Position numbers and translations under genes: made by a program. Positions 24,357 to 31,798 of a DNA stretch of 55,152 nucleotides are shown here, piece by piece. How positions within the stretch are numbered: position 1 is the first letter of the stretch; every line of letters begins with the position of its first letter. Source of the DNA: Candidatus Bathyarchaeota archaeon (GTDB lineage: Archaea; Thermoproteota; CALKCG01; B24). Where the stretch lies: positions 1 to 55,152 of the forward strand of contig JAGHAZ010000009.1 in the NCBI GenBank assembly GCA_021161255.1. The letters run 5' to 3'. The notes below the pieces were generated by a model. That model was not told the origin of the DNA, did no database searches, and saw nothing but the letters and a program-made list of their open reading frames with translations.

Positions 24357-25817
24357 ATGATAACCTTTTTAGATCCTATATCCGATTTGACGCAACCCTT
24401 CTTCTTCTACTCCGTAGTCTTCTCTATTTTACTCGCATCTTTAACGTATATTACCGTTAAGATACTTAAGATACATAATCCCCGGTTCAAAAGTTTCTTC
24501 TACATGATACCGTTATTTCTCCCTCTAGTGGTCTACGCGATATTCCCTCCATCATATATCTCTTATAGGAGTTTTACAATCGTCGCTAAGATATCCAATC
24601 CGGCGAAGCTTGAAGATGTCTCTATCGACAGTTTTTCGGTTAAGACAGCCGATCTTAAAGTTTTTACGATGCAAGTTTTCTCCATAACAGGTCTACTCTG
24701 CCTAACGGGATTAATAGCAGGCACGGTTATCCTAGCTTTTCTTTACGTGTTTGGCAGCAGAATAGTATGTTGGCTTCAGGGGGTTGTGGAGCTTATGCCC
24801 GAAGAAGAACCAGAACTTTTAGCAATGGTGAGGAGGCTAGCTGGAAGAGCTGGGATATCCATGCCACGTATAGGAATCACCGAGGATCTCAGACCCAACG
24901 CATTCACCATCGGCTATGGAAAGAATGCGATGATAGTGTTTTCATTAGGGCTTCTGAAAATGCTCGACGGGGCTGAACTTGAAGCTGTGGTATCCCACGA
25001 AATAGCTCACATCAAGAACCAGGACTTCCACTTCAACGCATTGACCTCAGCGTTGAAGATCGTCTCATTCTTCAACCCCCTCGTCTACCTCTTATCCTCA
25101 ACCATTAAAAAGGAGAGGGAGTTCCTCGCCGACAACACCGGAATGAAGCTCATAGAAAGACCTTGGGTCCTCGGACTAGCCTTAAAGAAGATATGGGAAA
25201 ACTCCAAAAGATCTTCGAGAGGCCTACTAAGACAGCGAATCTCCAGCTTCTTTATCGCCTCCGAGATCAGGCATGTAAGGAAACTTCTAGCCACGCACCC
25301 CAGCTTAGAGAGCAGATTAAACAACATTGCAGAGAGGACGTATCGGAAAAATGCAAGCCGGGGTGAAGTGTTAAGAGGGATCCTAGCCTGCGCCCTCATC
25401 GTCATGGTGATAGTATGCTTTTACGGTCTATCGACTTGGGTGCATGATCCGTTGACCCAGATGCGTATCCCTGTTAAAGAAGCGAATGTAATATCTTTGA
25501 CGCATAAAGGTGCTTATAGATTAGTAATTTCACTCCTGACTAATTTTAACCCTGAAGAAGCCGCTAAAGATAGGGGTAAAGTGATCTTTCTCTCAGAAAA
25601 GTTTGACCCTGAGCAGTTAACCTCATCTCCCCTTTATCTCTATACTTCTGTTACGTCAGCTAGGTCTCATCCATTTCCTCCCTTCTACCTTAGCCAGGTT
25701 TCAGTGTCCACCTATTCCTGGATCCTAACATCTATCGATATAATAGCGGTGGCGATAATCTTGTCACTTTTCTACCGCAGCGACTTCGGAAAAGCCATAA
25801 AGAAACTGTTGAAATGA
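24357..25817 (+). CDS. Membrane-bound zinc metallopeptidase, M48/M56 (BlaR1-like context)
   Basis: The 486-residue protein has about two N-terminal membrane helices (residues 18-36 and 48-64), an external loop, another helix (108-133), a cytoplasmic peptidase with HEIAH at 214-218 and the third zinc ligand Glu in EREFLAD (about 255), and further helices at 230-250, about 343-357 and at the C-terminus. The core NAFTIGYGKNAMIVFSLGLL is HtpX-like (M48). Six bases separate it from the BlaI-like gene, the BlaI-BlaR1 arrangement. A roughly 80-residue C-terminal loop before the last helix could be the external sensor, but no penicillin-binding domain is present. Confidence 0.88.
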   Translation: MITFLDPISDLTQPFFFYSVVFSILLASLTYITVKILKIHNPRFKSFFYMIPLFLPLVVYAIFPPSYISYRSFTIVAKISNPAKLEDVSIDSFSVKTADLKVFTMQVFSITGLLCLTGLIAGTVILAFLYVFGSRIVCWLQGVVELMPEEEPELLAMVRRLAGRAGISMPRIGITEDLRPNAFTIGYGKNAMIVFSLGLLKMLDGAELEAVVSHEIAHIKNQDFHFNALTSALKIVSFFNPLVYLLSSTIKKEREFLADNTGMKLIERPWVLGLALKKIWENSKRSSRGLLRQRISSFFIASEIRHVRKLLATHPSLESRLNNIAERTYRKNASRGEVLRGILACALIVMVIVCFYGLSTWVHDPLTQMRIPVKEANVISLTHKGAYRLVISLLTNFNPEEAAKDRGKVIFLSEKFDPEQLTSSPLYLYTSVTSARSHPFPPFYLSQVSVSTYSWILTSIDIIAVAIILSLFYRSDFGKAIKKLLK

Positions 25818-25945
25818 GCCAGTAGACTGTCTTTGAGAAATGAATTCGACTCTGCTGGCTAATGTTAAGGTTGTTCAGAATTTAGACATGGTAAAATCTC
25901 CGCTACACGTGTAGGAGAACGGTGGAAACGTCCCTATAAACCAGT

Positions 25946-26008
25946 TTTCTATTTCTGACAGTTGTGGAGATGAGTTAAGGCTCTTGGAAGACCCATCCCA
26001 CCCCGTTT
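25946..26008 (-). repeat. Copy B (source copy) of the duplicated MBL-gene 3' end plus flank
   Basis: This is the 3' end of the intact MBL gene plus 29 bases of downstream DNA, and it matches 19384-19458. Similarity into the non-coding flank shows that DNA was copied, not merely a conserved protein motif. Confidence 0.75.
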
Positions 26009-26712
26009 TCGACGTATCGCTCCCCTAGAACCTTCTTGATCCCACGCTTAGCGTCGCCGCGGGTGCAGTGGCATGGGGAGACGAGCTGGACACCTATTTC
26101 GCTTAGCCGCCTTGCGACCCTGAGCCCCTCGTTTAGGCTGGAGATGTGGAAGCCGCCTACGACGGCGTACACTTTATCTACCCCTGAAACGGACCTAGCC
26201 AGCTCAACCGTGTGGACTATTCCCGGGTGGCTGCATCCGGTTAACACGATAAGCCCTTTGTCTCGAAGGTTTATCAGCAGCGAGTGCTCGCTTATCCCGT
26301 TGGGTATCTCTCCGGTCGACATCACGCCTCTCACGACCCCGGTGGGCTTGGAGCAGACTACGGGAACCCCACGAGCGTTCTCGACCATCTTGATCCCGTA
26401 GATGTCCTCGGATGGCACGTACACGGGGACCGGTTTGCCTATCATGGGTAGGACGTGACTTAGGGAGCCGCAGTGGTCTCCATGCCAGTGGGAGATGAAA
26501 ACCGCATCGATATCTGTGAGGTTTACGCCGAGCATGGAGGCGTTGTATAGGAGCACGTCGAAGGAGCCGCTCGTATCCATCAGGATCACAGACCGCCTCG
26601 CCTTGAGGAACACTTCGACGTACAGCGAGAGCCCCCACGCAGACCTTAAGCTCCCCCTTAGGACATCGTTATCTACGAGGGTTGTTATCCTAACGTCGTC
26701 TACCGACTCCAT
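25975..26712 (-). CDS. Metallo-beta-lactamase-fold hydrolase
   Basis: The protein (245 aa) has the MBL zinc motif ISHWHGDHCGSL, then TGCSHPGI, GGFH and PCHCT. This layout fits the MBL subgroup related to the dihydropteroate-synthase-like 4-(beta-D-ribofuranosyl)aminobenzene 5'-phosphate synthase family of archaea, which works in methanopterin synthesis; this is suggestive only. I place the start at ATG 26712 because AATATAAG lies about 30 bases upstream (leaderless); a GTG at 26721 is the longer option. Its C-terminus NGVGWVFQEP is the part duplicated at 19.4 kb. Confidence 0.8.
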   Translation of the reverse strand: MESVDDVRITTLVDNDVLRGSLRSAWGLSLYVEVFLKARRSVILMDTSGSFDVLLYNASMLGVNLTDIDAVFISHWHGDHCGSLSHVLPMIGKPVPVYVPSEDIYGIKMVENARGVPVVCSKPTGVVRGVMSTGEIPNGISEHSLLINLRDKGLIVLTGCSHPGIVHTVELARSVSGVDKVYAVVGGFHISSLNEGLRVARRLSEIGVQLVSPCHCTRGDAKRGIKKVLGERYVENGVGWVFQEP

Positions 26713-26800
26713 TCTGACCACGTTACCGCATTACCGAGGCTTATATTCTATGCGTGTCCAAAGGCTCATCGGTCGCCTCTCCCCTCTGGTTTTTTCCATG

Positions 26801-26823
26801 ATAAATTACCTCAGGTAATTTAT
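26801..26823. promoter_or_regulatory. Perfect 11-1-11 palindrome
   Basis: ATAAATTACCT, one C, then AGGTAATTTAT: a perfect inverted repeat lying 17 bases past the esterase stop and about 90 bases before the MBL start on the same strand. It could be a terminator hairpin for the esterase or an operator. No T-run follows, so an operator is at least as likely. Confidence 0.5.
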
Positions 26824-26839
26824 TAGGATACTCCATCTC

Positions 26840-27704
26840 TTAACGATTTCTATCCTTGAGATGCTTGTTGAAGAACTCTAAAACCCTTTTGAGCATAGGC
26901 TCTGGGGGTATTCCATGTCCGGCCTCGTACCAGTAGACCTCCTTGGGCTCTCCGGCTTTTTCGGCGAGCTGTCTCTGGGTTTCGACTGGAACTATGTCGT
27001 CGTATCGGCCGCAGTGGAACTGGATCGGCCTTGGAGAGAATAGGTGTATGAAGTTTATCGGGTCTATGGGAGCCAGGATCTCACCGAGCCTCTCGTAGCT
27101 TATTCCAAGCTCCTTCAGCCTAGCCCTTATAGGAGGTGTGGAGTAGTGTCTGCTCTCCCTTATCATGAGGGGGGAGGTTCCCTCCCCCGACGACTATGAC
27201 CGCCGCCTTTATCCTAGGCTCGACGCTCACGAATAGGGCGCCTATGATGCCTCCCATGCTTCCTCCTCCATACCCTACCCTACGGCTATCCACCTCATCT
27301 CTGGCTTCGAGAAAATCCACACCCCTCCTCAGGTCTAGAACAGTCTGTACGACGTTTGCCTTAAGCTCCTCAAGGTCGGGTGAATAGAGGACCTTACCCG
27401 GCTCTGAGCGTTCACCGTGGAAAGGCGCGTCTATAGAGAAGACCGAGTATCCATAGGCCGAGAAGACGTTAGCTAGCTGAAGCCCATCCCCCTTTCGACC
27501 ACCATACCCGTGTAGGAAGACTATACATGGGTAAGGCGGCTCATACCCCTTAGGTACGGTTAAAACGGCCGGAACGGTCTGCCCACCCACGCTACGATAA
27601 TACAGCTTATACGCCACATAGCCTTCGCTTTCCCAAGACTTTGAAACGATAGGGTTTAAAGGCTCAGACCGGTCATACTCATAAAGCCCGAGGTATTCGG
27701 CCAT
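26840..27704 (-). pseudogene. Alpha/beta hydrolase (acetyl-esterase/dienelactone-hydrolase type), one-base frameshift
   Basis: Two overlapping frames together make one esterase of about 290 residues. The first has the oxyanion strand IVFLHGYGGRKGDG and the nucleophile GGGSMGG; the second has the acid GRYDDIVP and the His of GHGIP. Removing one C from a run of six C (about 27174-27179) joins VVGGGNLP to LMIRESRHYSTPP in frame. The whole catalytic triad is otherwise intact. This may be a homopolymer indel in the assembly or a recent mutation. The start at ATG 27704 has GGGGTGA five bases upstream. The likely role is deacetylation of sugars or xenobiotics. Confidence 0.8.
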
Positions 27705-27833
27705 ACACTCACCCCTCGCTAAACTCTTCCCCACTTCACATCCTTAAGATTAACCTACGACCAGACTCAAGTGTAAGCGTCATCCTGAAGAAATTTAAAT
27801 AAGCCTGTTTTGAATCTATTTCTAAGGTAGATT

Positions 27834-27908
27834 GGTCCGGTAGCTCAGCCTGGTTAGAGCACCAGCTTGGTAAGCTGGGGGTCGCGGGTTCAAACCCCGC
27901 CCGGACCT
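27834..27908 (+). tRNA. tRNA-Thr (GGT)
   Basis: Cloverleaf: acceptor GGTCCGG/CCGGACC, D-stem GCTC/GAGC, anticodon stem CCAGC/GCTGG with loop TTGGTAA (anticodon GGT), T-arm GCGGG-TTCAAAC-CCCGC, discriminator T. No intron, no encoded CCA. AAATTTAAATAAG (27790-27802) upstream is a suitable TATA box. Confidence 0.95.
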
Positions 27909-27946
27909 CTAATTTTGTTGCAAGGATTCGGAGGTCTATATTCTTG

Positions 27947-30187
27947 CTAGATTTGTCCTTTTTTGATAGACCTTAATATTAGCGTTCTTTGCTCGGTCAT
28001 CACGGGTATTCCGTTTTCATAGTAGCGGGTTGTGCATTCGTCTTTGACTAGCCCGGCCTCGGAGGATGTCCATGAGTAGCCTTCGTAGGTTATCGTTATG
28101 TTTCTCCCGTCTAGGGTGAACTGGTTGGTTTCGCTATACCTTACCTTCGCGCATAGGTAGACCGTGCCGTCCTCGGCTGTGACGTTCTCGAAACCCACCA
28201 CCTTCTCCGTACCCGTCAGCTTACCACGGCTCTCCCTCCCCTGTATGCTCAAGGTGTAGCCGCTTTCATAGCTCCAAGTTTTACCCTTGATAAGCGGGTA
28301 CGGAGGCTTCGGAATAGGCTCGTCGTATATGACCTCTATGCCGTCTGACGTCCACCAGACGAGGGAGCCGTTCTCGTCGAAATGGTAGAGCGTCGTCATG
28401 TTCGGACGTTCAACCAAGACCTCGAGCTCGCTGACCTTGATCCACCTAACAAGATGCTTCTCGCCATTCACCTGCTCCGTGAAGTTCTTCACGGTCCCGA
28501 CAGGCAGCTCAGGCTCCGTCACCTGATACATCTCAGCCTCGGCGGGTTTCTCAGCCGGAGGTATCACCTTCACCTCGGCTATAGCCGACGCTAGGTTCAG
28601 TATCACCCGGTAGTTATCCTCGACGTAGCAGTATGGTTCCCTGAACAACGTCAGGTCTGCCAACGCTATGACCGTTCCATTCCCCCTACCGGCTAGAGCT
28701 ATGACCGTGTAGTTCCCAGCCCTCTCAGCGGCCGAAGAATAAGTGCCGTTGGACGCCCATGCTACGCCACCCGTAGCGTATATGTGGGTCGCGGTGAACA
28801 TGACGAGCGTCGATATGTTACGCGTCACAGGGCTCTCGGCGAACGTTTTTACGTATATGTTCCGGTAGAGCCCGTAGTAGTCCTCCTCGTTGTACAGGTA
28901 TCCCTTAGCAAACGCCATACCGAACCTTGTCGCGAGAGAGTTTATCGGGCCGAAGAGCTCGGGCACCAGAAGATACTCGTAAGCCGGGTCGAATATCAGT
29001 ATAAGGAGCCTACCTGCCTTAACGAACTCCTCGATCCTATCGCACTCTTCGACCGTGTATGGAATAGTCGGACAGGCCACTATGAGACAAGACGCGTTGT
29101 CTAGACCCTCGCTAAGCTCACTCCATCCAGAGACGAACCTCACGGTGATATTCCTCTTAGCAAGCTCGCCTATCACCACGTCGAGCTCCCAAGCCGAAAC
29201 CTCGTTCCCGTGGGACCTATCTACGAGAACCACACCCCCACCGCCTCCGCCGAAGACCTCGGCCGTCATGTTTTCGACCCGGGCCTCGGTAGACGGTACG
29301 CCCTGAGCCAACGCCTTAGGCGGGAGGTATAGATACCATAGGGCGGGTGGGGGCTGTATCTCGTTTAAAACATCCAAGGTCAGGTTCCTCCAGTCTAGCG
29401 TCTGGTTATGGTAAGACCAGAGGTAGCTGAGCCTGCGTTCCACGGCTTTATTCAGGTCTACCACCTCGTACTCCACAAGCCCAGCCTCCTCGGCGACCCT
29501 CCTGACCGCCTTCTGAAGAGAGCCGACCTCGTCCACCAGCCCCAGCTCCACGGCTTCAGCCCCGAAGTATATGAGCCCCTTCTTAAGCTCGCTAGACGAC
29601 AGTTTCAGACGGTCGCCTCTGCCAGTCTCCACGGCCGAGACGAAGCTTTCCAACGCCCTACTCAGGTTGAACGAGAAAAGGAGCTTGGAGAAACCGGTGA
29701 CCTTATACGGCCCCGACTCTAGGTAGAACTCTGAAGGTATAAGCATGGGAGGAGCCGTTCCTATGACACCTACGCTCCCGACCACAGACGTGGGCGTCGC
29801 GTAGATATAGTCGGCGGCCACCGCTATGTAGTAGCCTCCAGACAACGCCATCGTAACCGACGCGGCCACGGGTTTAACCTTCTTCAACTCCAGAAGGTCC
29901 AAGTATATCTCCTCCACCAGGTCGGCGTATCCTCCCGGGGAGTTTATCCTGACGACGACGGCCTTGACGCTGTCGTTCAAGAGGGCATAGTTTATCATAT
30001 CCACATACCACGAGGCATCCTCTGAACGTAGGATAGGGCCGTCGACCGTTATGACCGCGACCAGAGGCTTTCTAGCCTGAAGAACTATCGTATAGTAGAA
30101 GTATCCTCCGGCTCCGAAAGCTACCGCGATGCATACGATAACCGTTATGGCTAGAATCCTCTTGAATCCGAGCTTTTCAACCGCCAT
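27947..30187 (-). CDS. sppA: SppA-like S49 membrane protease fused to a large extracytoplasmic C-terminal region
   Basis: The N-terminal 250 residues are an S49 signal-peptide-peptidase: membrane helix at 9-36, RINSPGG, nucleophile Ser116 in MALSGGYYIAV, SVVGSVGVIG, and the likely general-base Lys162 in ESGPYKVTGFS. Such proteases cut leftover signal peptides in the membrane. About 490 more residues follow, which SppA proteins do not usually have: a DUF4350-like glutaminase-fold segment (VVLVDRSHGNEVS, then CLIVACPTIPY and LLILIFDP) and a C-terminal beta-rich part with many N-glycosylation-type sites and a KGKTWSYESGYTLSIQG segment. All of this would lie outside the membrane. The fusion suggests substrate binding or regulation. 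Gene complete, start ATG. Confidence 0.85.
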   Translation of the reverse strand: MAVEKLGFKRILAITVIVCIAVAFGAGGYFYYTIVLQARKPLVAVITVDGPILRSEDASWYVDMINYALLNDSVKAVVVRINSPGGYADLVEEIYLDLLELKKVKPVAASVTMALSGGYYIAVAADYIYATPTSVVGSVGVIGTAPPMLIPSEFYLESGPYKVTGFSKLLFSFNLSRALESFVSAVETGRGDRLKLSSSELKKGLIYFGAEAVELGLVDEVGSLQKAVRRVAEEAGLVEYEVVDLNKAVERRLSYLWSYHNQTLDWRNLTLDVLNEIQPPPALWYLYLPPKALAQGVPSTEARVENMTAEVFGGGGGGVVLVDRSHGNEVSAWELDVVIGELAKRNITVRFVSGWSELSEGLDNASCLIVACPTIPYTVEECDRIEEFVKAGRLLILIFDPAYEYLLVPELFGPINSLATRFGMAFAKGYLYNEEDYYGLYRNIYVKTFAESPVTRNISTLVMFTATHIYATGGVAWASNGTYSSAAERAGNYTVIALAGRGNGTVIALADLTLFREPYCYVEDNYRVILNLASAIAEVKVIPPAEKPAEAEMYQVTEPELPVGTVKNFTEQVNGEKHLVRWIKVSELEVLVERPNMTTLYHFDENGSLVWWTSDGIEVIYDEPIPKPPYPLIKGKTWSYESGYTLSIQGRESRGKLTGTEKVVGFENVTAEDGTVYLCAKVRYSETNQFTLDGRNITITYEGYSWTSSEAGLVKDECTTRYYENGIPVMTEQRTLILRSIKKGQI

Positions 30188-30341
30188 ACAGCAACCTCTA
30201 GGTTATTCACAACCATGATATTTTAAAGTATCCCAGCCGAGCTGGGATTCGACAAAGGGATAACAGACCTTCTGTAGAAGGATTCATTAGACAGATACCG
30301 TCTATCCGGGGTTTAGGAGGGTTTATCATACGAGAGTTAAA

Positions 30342-30601
30342 AAGCGGAAACCGGAGCTTGTTAGATCCGGCGAAGTGCCGTATCTTACGATAACGGGGCG
30401 TGGACCGCCGGAAGGCAGGAAGTTCAAGGCTAAGGTCGGAGCCCTATACTCCCTAGCCTACAGGGTTAAGGCGTTGATGAAAAGAGAGAGTAGGGATTTT
30501 TCTATCCCGAAGCTTGAGGAGCTGCGTGGGAGACCGCTCGGGAAGAATGGCGTTGGAAGCTTCTCATACGTATGCCGGAGTTCTTAACACTGGCGGTGTG
30601 A
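30342..30601 (+). pseudogene. GyrI-like small-molecule-binding protein, degraded remnant
   Basis: The fragment reads KRKPELVRSGEVPYLTITG, GPPEGRKFKAKVGALYSLAY, then RDFSIPKLE, which is the N-terminal half of the GyrI-like family. After a frame change near 30530 another frame continues with EEWRWKLLIRMPEFLT, the expected next part. It then hits a stop, and the second half with the HEIYLSDP-type end is not found. So the gene is broken and truncated. Family members bind small molecules and some have hydrolase activity. Confidence 0.65.
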
Positions 30602-30869
30602 TAATGGGTGTACAGAGCAGTTCAGCGACTCCTAGTGGGGATAGGGTAGTTGAGATATTCATCTCCAGATACGAGGATCTAGTGGACTTGATTGACCGTG
30701 AGAGCTATGAGAGGGGGGTTAGAGAGATGTGGAGTCCACCCCTACCATGAGGAGGAGATAGTCAGGCAGCATTCTCCCACCTCTACGAGAGGAAGTGCTC
30801 TCCACGATCCTCCCACATCCCAAGCTCATATACTACGTGGTAAACATACTGTTGACTAGTATGTTTTGA
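30602..30869 (+). other. Unassigned coding debris
   Basis: This stretch holds protein-like pieces in more than one frame (VVEIFISRYEDLVDLIDRES in one, STILPHPKLIYYVVNILL in another) with no intact gene. It may be remains of a second gene fused onto the GyrI remnant. I cannot name the family. Confidence 0.25.
30842..30866. terminator. 9-bp inverted repeat at the wHTH gene end
   Basis: AAACATACT and AGTATGTTT are perfect arms around a 7-base loop. The repeat overlaps the last codons of the minus-strand winged-helix gene that stops at 30856. It could be a terminator or simply a hairpin; no clear T-run follows. Confidence 0.3.
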
Positions 30870-31290
30870 ATACCTTCCTCTTCACTAGGGACAAGTAGCT
30901 GTAGTATGTGAACCATGCAATCACTAAGACTAGAATTACTAGGAATATTGGCTTAGAACCTTCCAGTACTATCTTCGATGTAATCCATGTTAGTACGGCA
31001 AGGAACGCTACTATATTTATGATGTAGGCTCTCCTCTGCCACCCATACCTCTCAACTACTGTTATAGCTTGTAACCCGGCATACCCCTCCCTCGTCAACG
31101 TGTACTTACCCTCACTATTCGTCGCTATGAGATTCTCCAGCTTCTTTAAGTGAAAGTCTAGCTTACCGCTACTCCTAATCCCAAGCTCTCTCTTCAGCTC
31201 GGAGAAGCTCATAGGCTTCTCGGCTAACATTTTTAATATCTTAATCCTTACGGGGTGCGATACTGCTTCAAACACTTTACCAGACTCCAT
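30856..31290 (-). CDS. Membrane-anchored ArsR-like winged-helix regulator
   Basis: The N-terminus is a winged helix of ArsR type (VFEAVSHPVRIKILKMLAEK, MSFSELKRELG, SGKLDFHLKKLENLIA). After residue 80 come two membrane helices (AYIINIVAFLAVLTWITSKI and IFLVILVLVIAWFTYYSYL). The regulator is therefore tethered to the membrane, a design known in archaea but with few worked-out targets. I chose ATG 31290 because the fold begins at MESGKVFEAV and GGTGG lies just before it; an ATG at 31305 is possible. Confidence 0.78.
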   Translation of the reverse strand: MESGKVFEAVSHPVRIKILKMLAEKPMSFSELKRELGIRSSGKLDFHLKKLENLIATNSEGKYTLTREGYAGLQAITVVERYGWQRRAYIINIVAFLAVLTWITSKIVLEGSKPIFLVILVLVIAWFTYYSYLSLVKRKVFKTY

Positions 31291-31394
31291 GCCACCGACC
31301 ACCATTTATATCCAGTCACTCTGTCAGCATATATTTCTAGGCATGTAGACTTATAAGTCGAGAACTCTGGACTGCCACAGTATTAAGTATAGAA

Positions 31395-31574
31395 TTATTG
31401 GAGGTAGGATTGTCTCTGTGGGCTTCGCTGGATTGTTGCATGTGCCGGATAGACGACACACAACAGAAACTTTATGGCTTCGCTTAAGGAGACACTTCTC
31501 CCAAGTTTAGACCGAAGCTCCGCAGCGACCGTAAACAGCTCCTTCTTAATGTCTTCATCGACCTGAATATCCAC
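31395..31574 (-). CDS. Orphan VapB-like antitoxin, short
   Basis: A GTG at 31574 opens a 59-codon frame coding VDIQVDEDIKKELFTVAAEL, then SKLGRSVSLSEAIKFLL, the pattern of RHH-type antitoxins. The tail (VVYPAHATIQRSPQRQSYLQ) does not look like a toxin-binding tail and may be out of frame. A TATA-like CTATAATTT lies just upstream. No toxin gene follows; the next gene is the winged-helix regulator. It is either an orphan antitoxin or a remnant. Confidence 0.45.
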   Translation of the reverse strand: MDIQVDEDIKKELFTVAAELRSKLGRSVSLSEAIKFLLCVVYPAHATIQRSPQRQSYLQ

Positions 31575-31674
31575 AGATGCTACAGAAATTATAGTTGTAT
31601 AAAAATAGAATCTCTTGTCTTAAATCTCAGCAAAAATATTCTTGAGAAGAGATACAAACTCACGTCCAGCGTGG

Positions 31675-31748
31675 TGGGCCCGGCGGGAGTCGAACCCGCG
31701 ACCACCGGGTTAAAAGCCCGGCACTCTACCATTCTGAGCTACGGGCCC
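31675..31748 (-). tRNA. tRNA-Lys (TTT)
   Basis: On the minus strand: acceptor GGGCCCG/CGGGCCC, D-arm GCTC-AGAATGGTA-GAGT, anticodon stem CCGGG/CCCGG with loop CTTTTAA (anticodon TTT), T-arm GCGGG-TTCGACT-CCCGC, discriminator A. No intron and no encoded CCA. Confidence 0.95.
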
Positions 31749-31798
31749 CAGTTAATGTTTCGACCTCGCTCTTTTATAGGTTTCTTTCGACGATTTGT

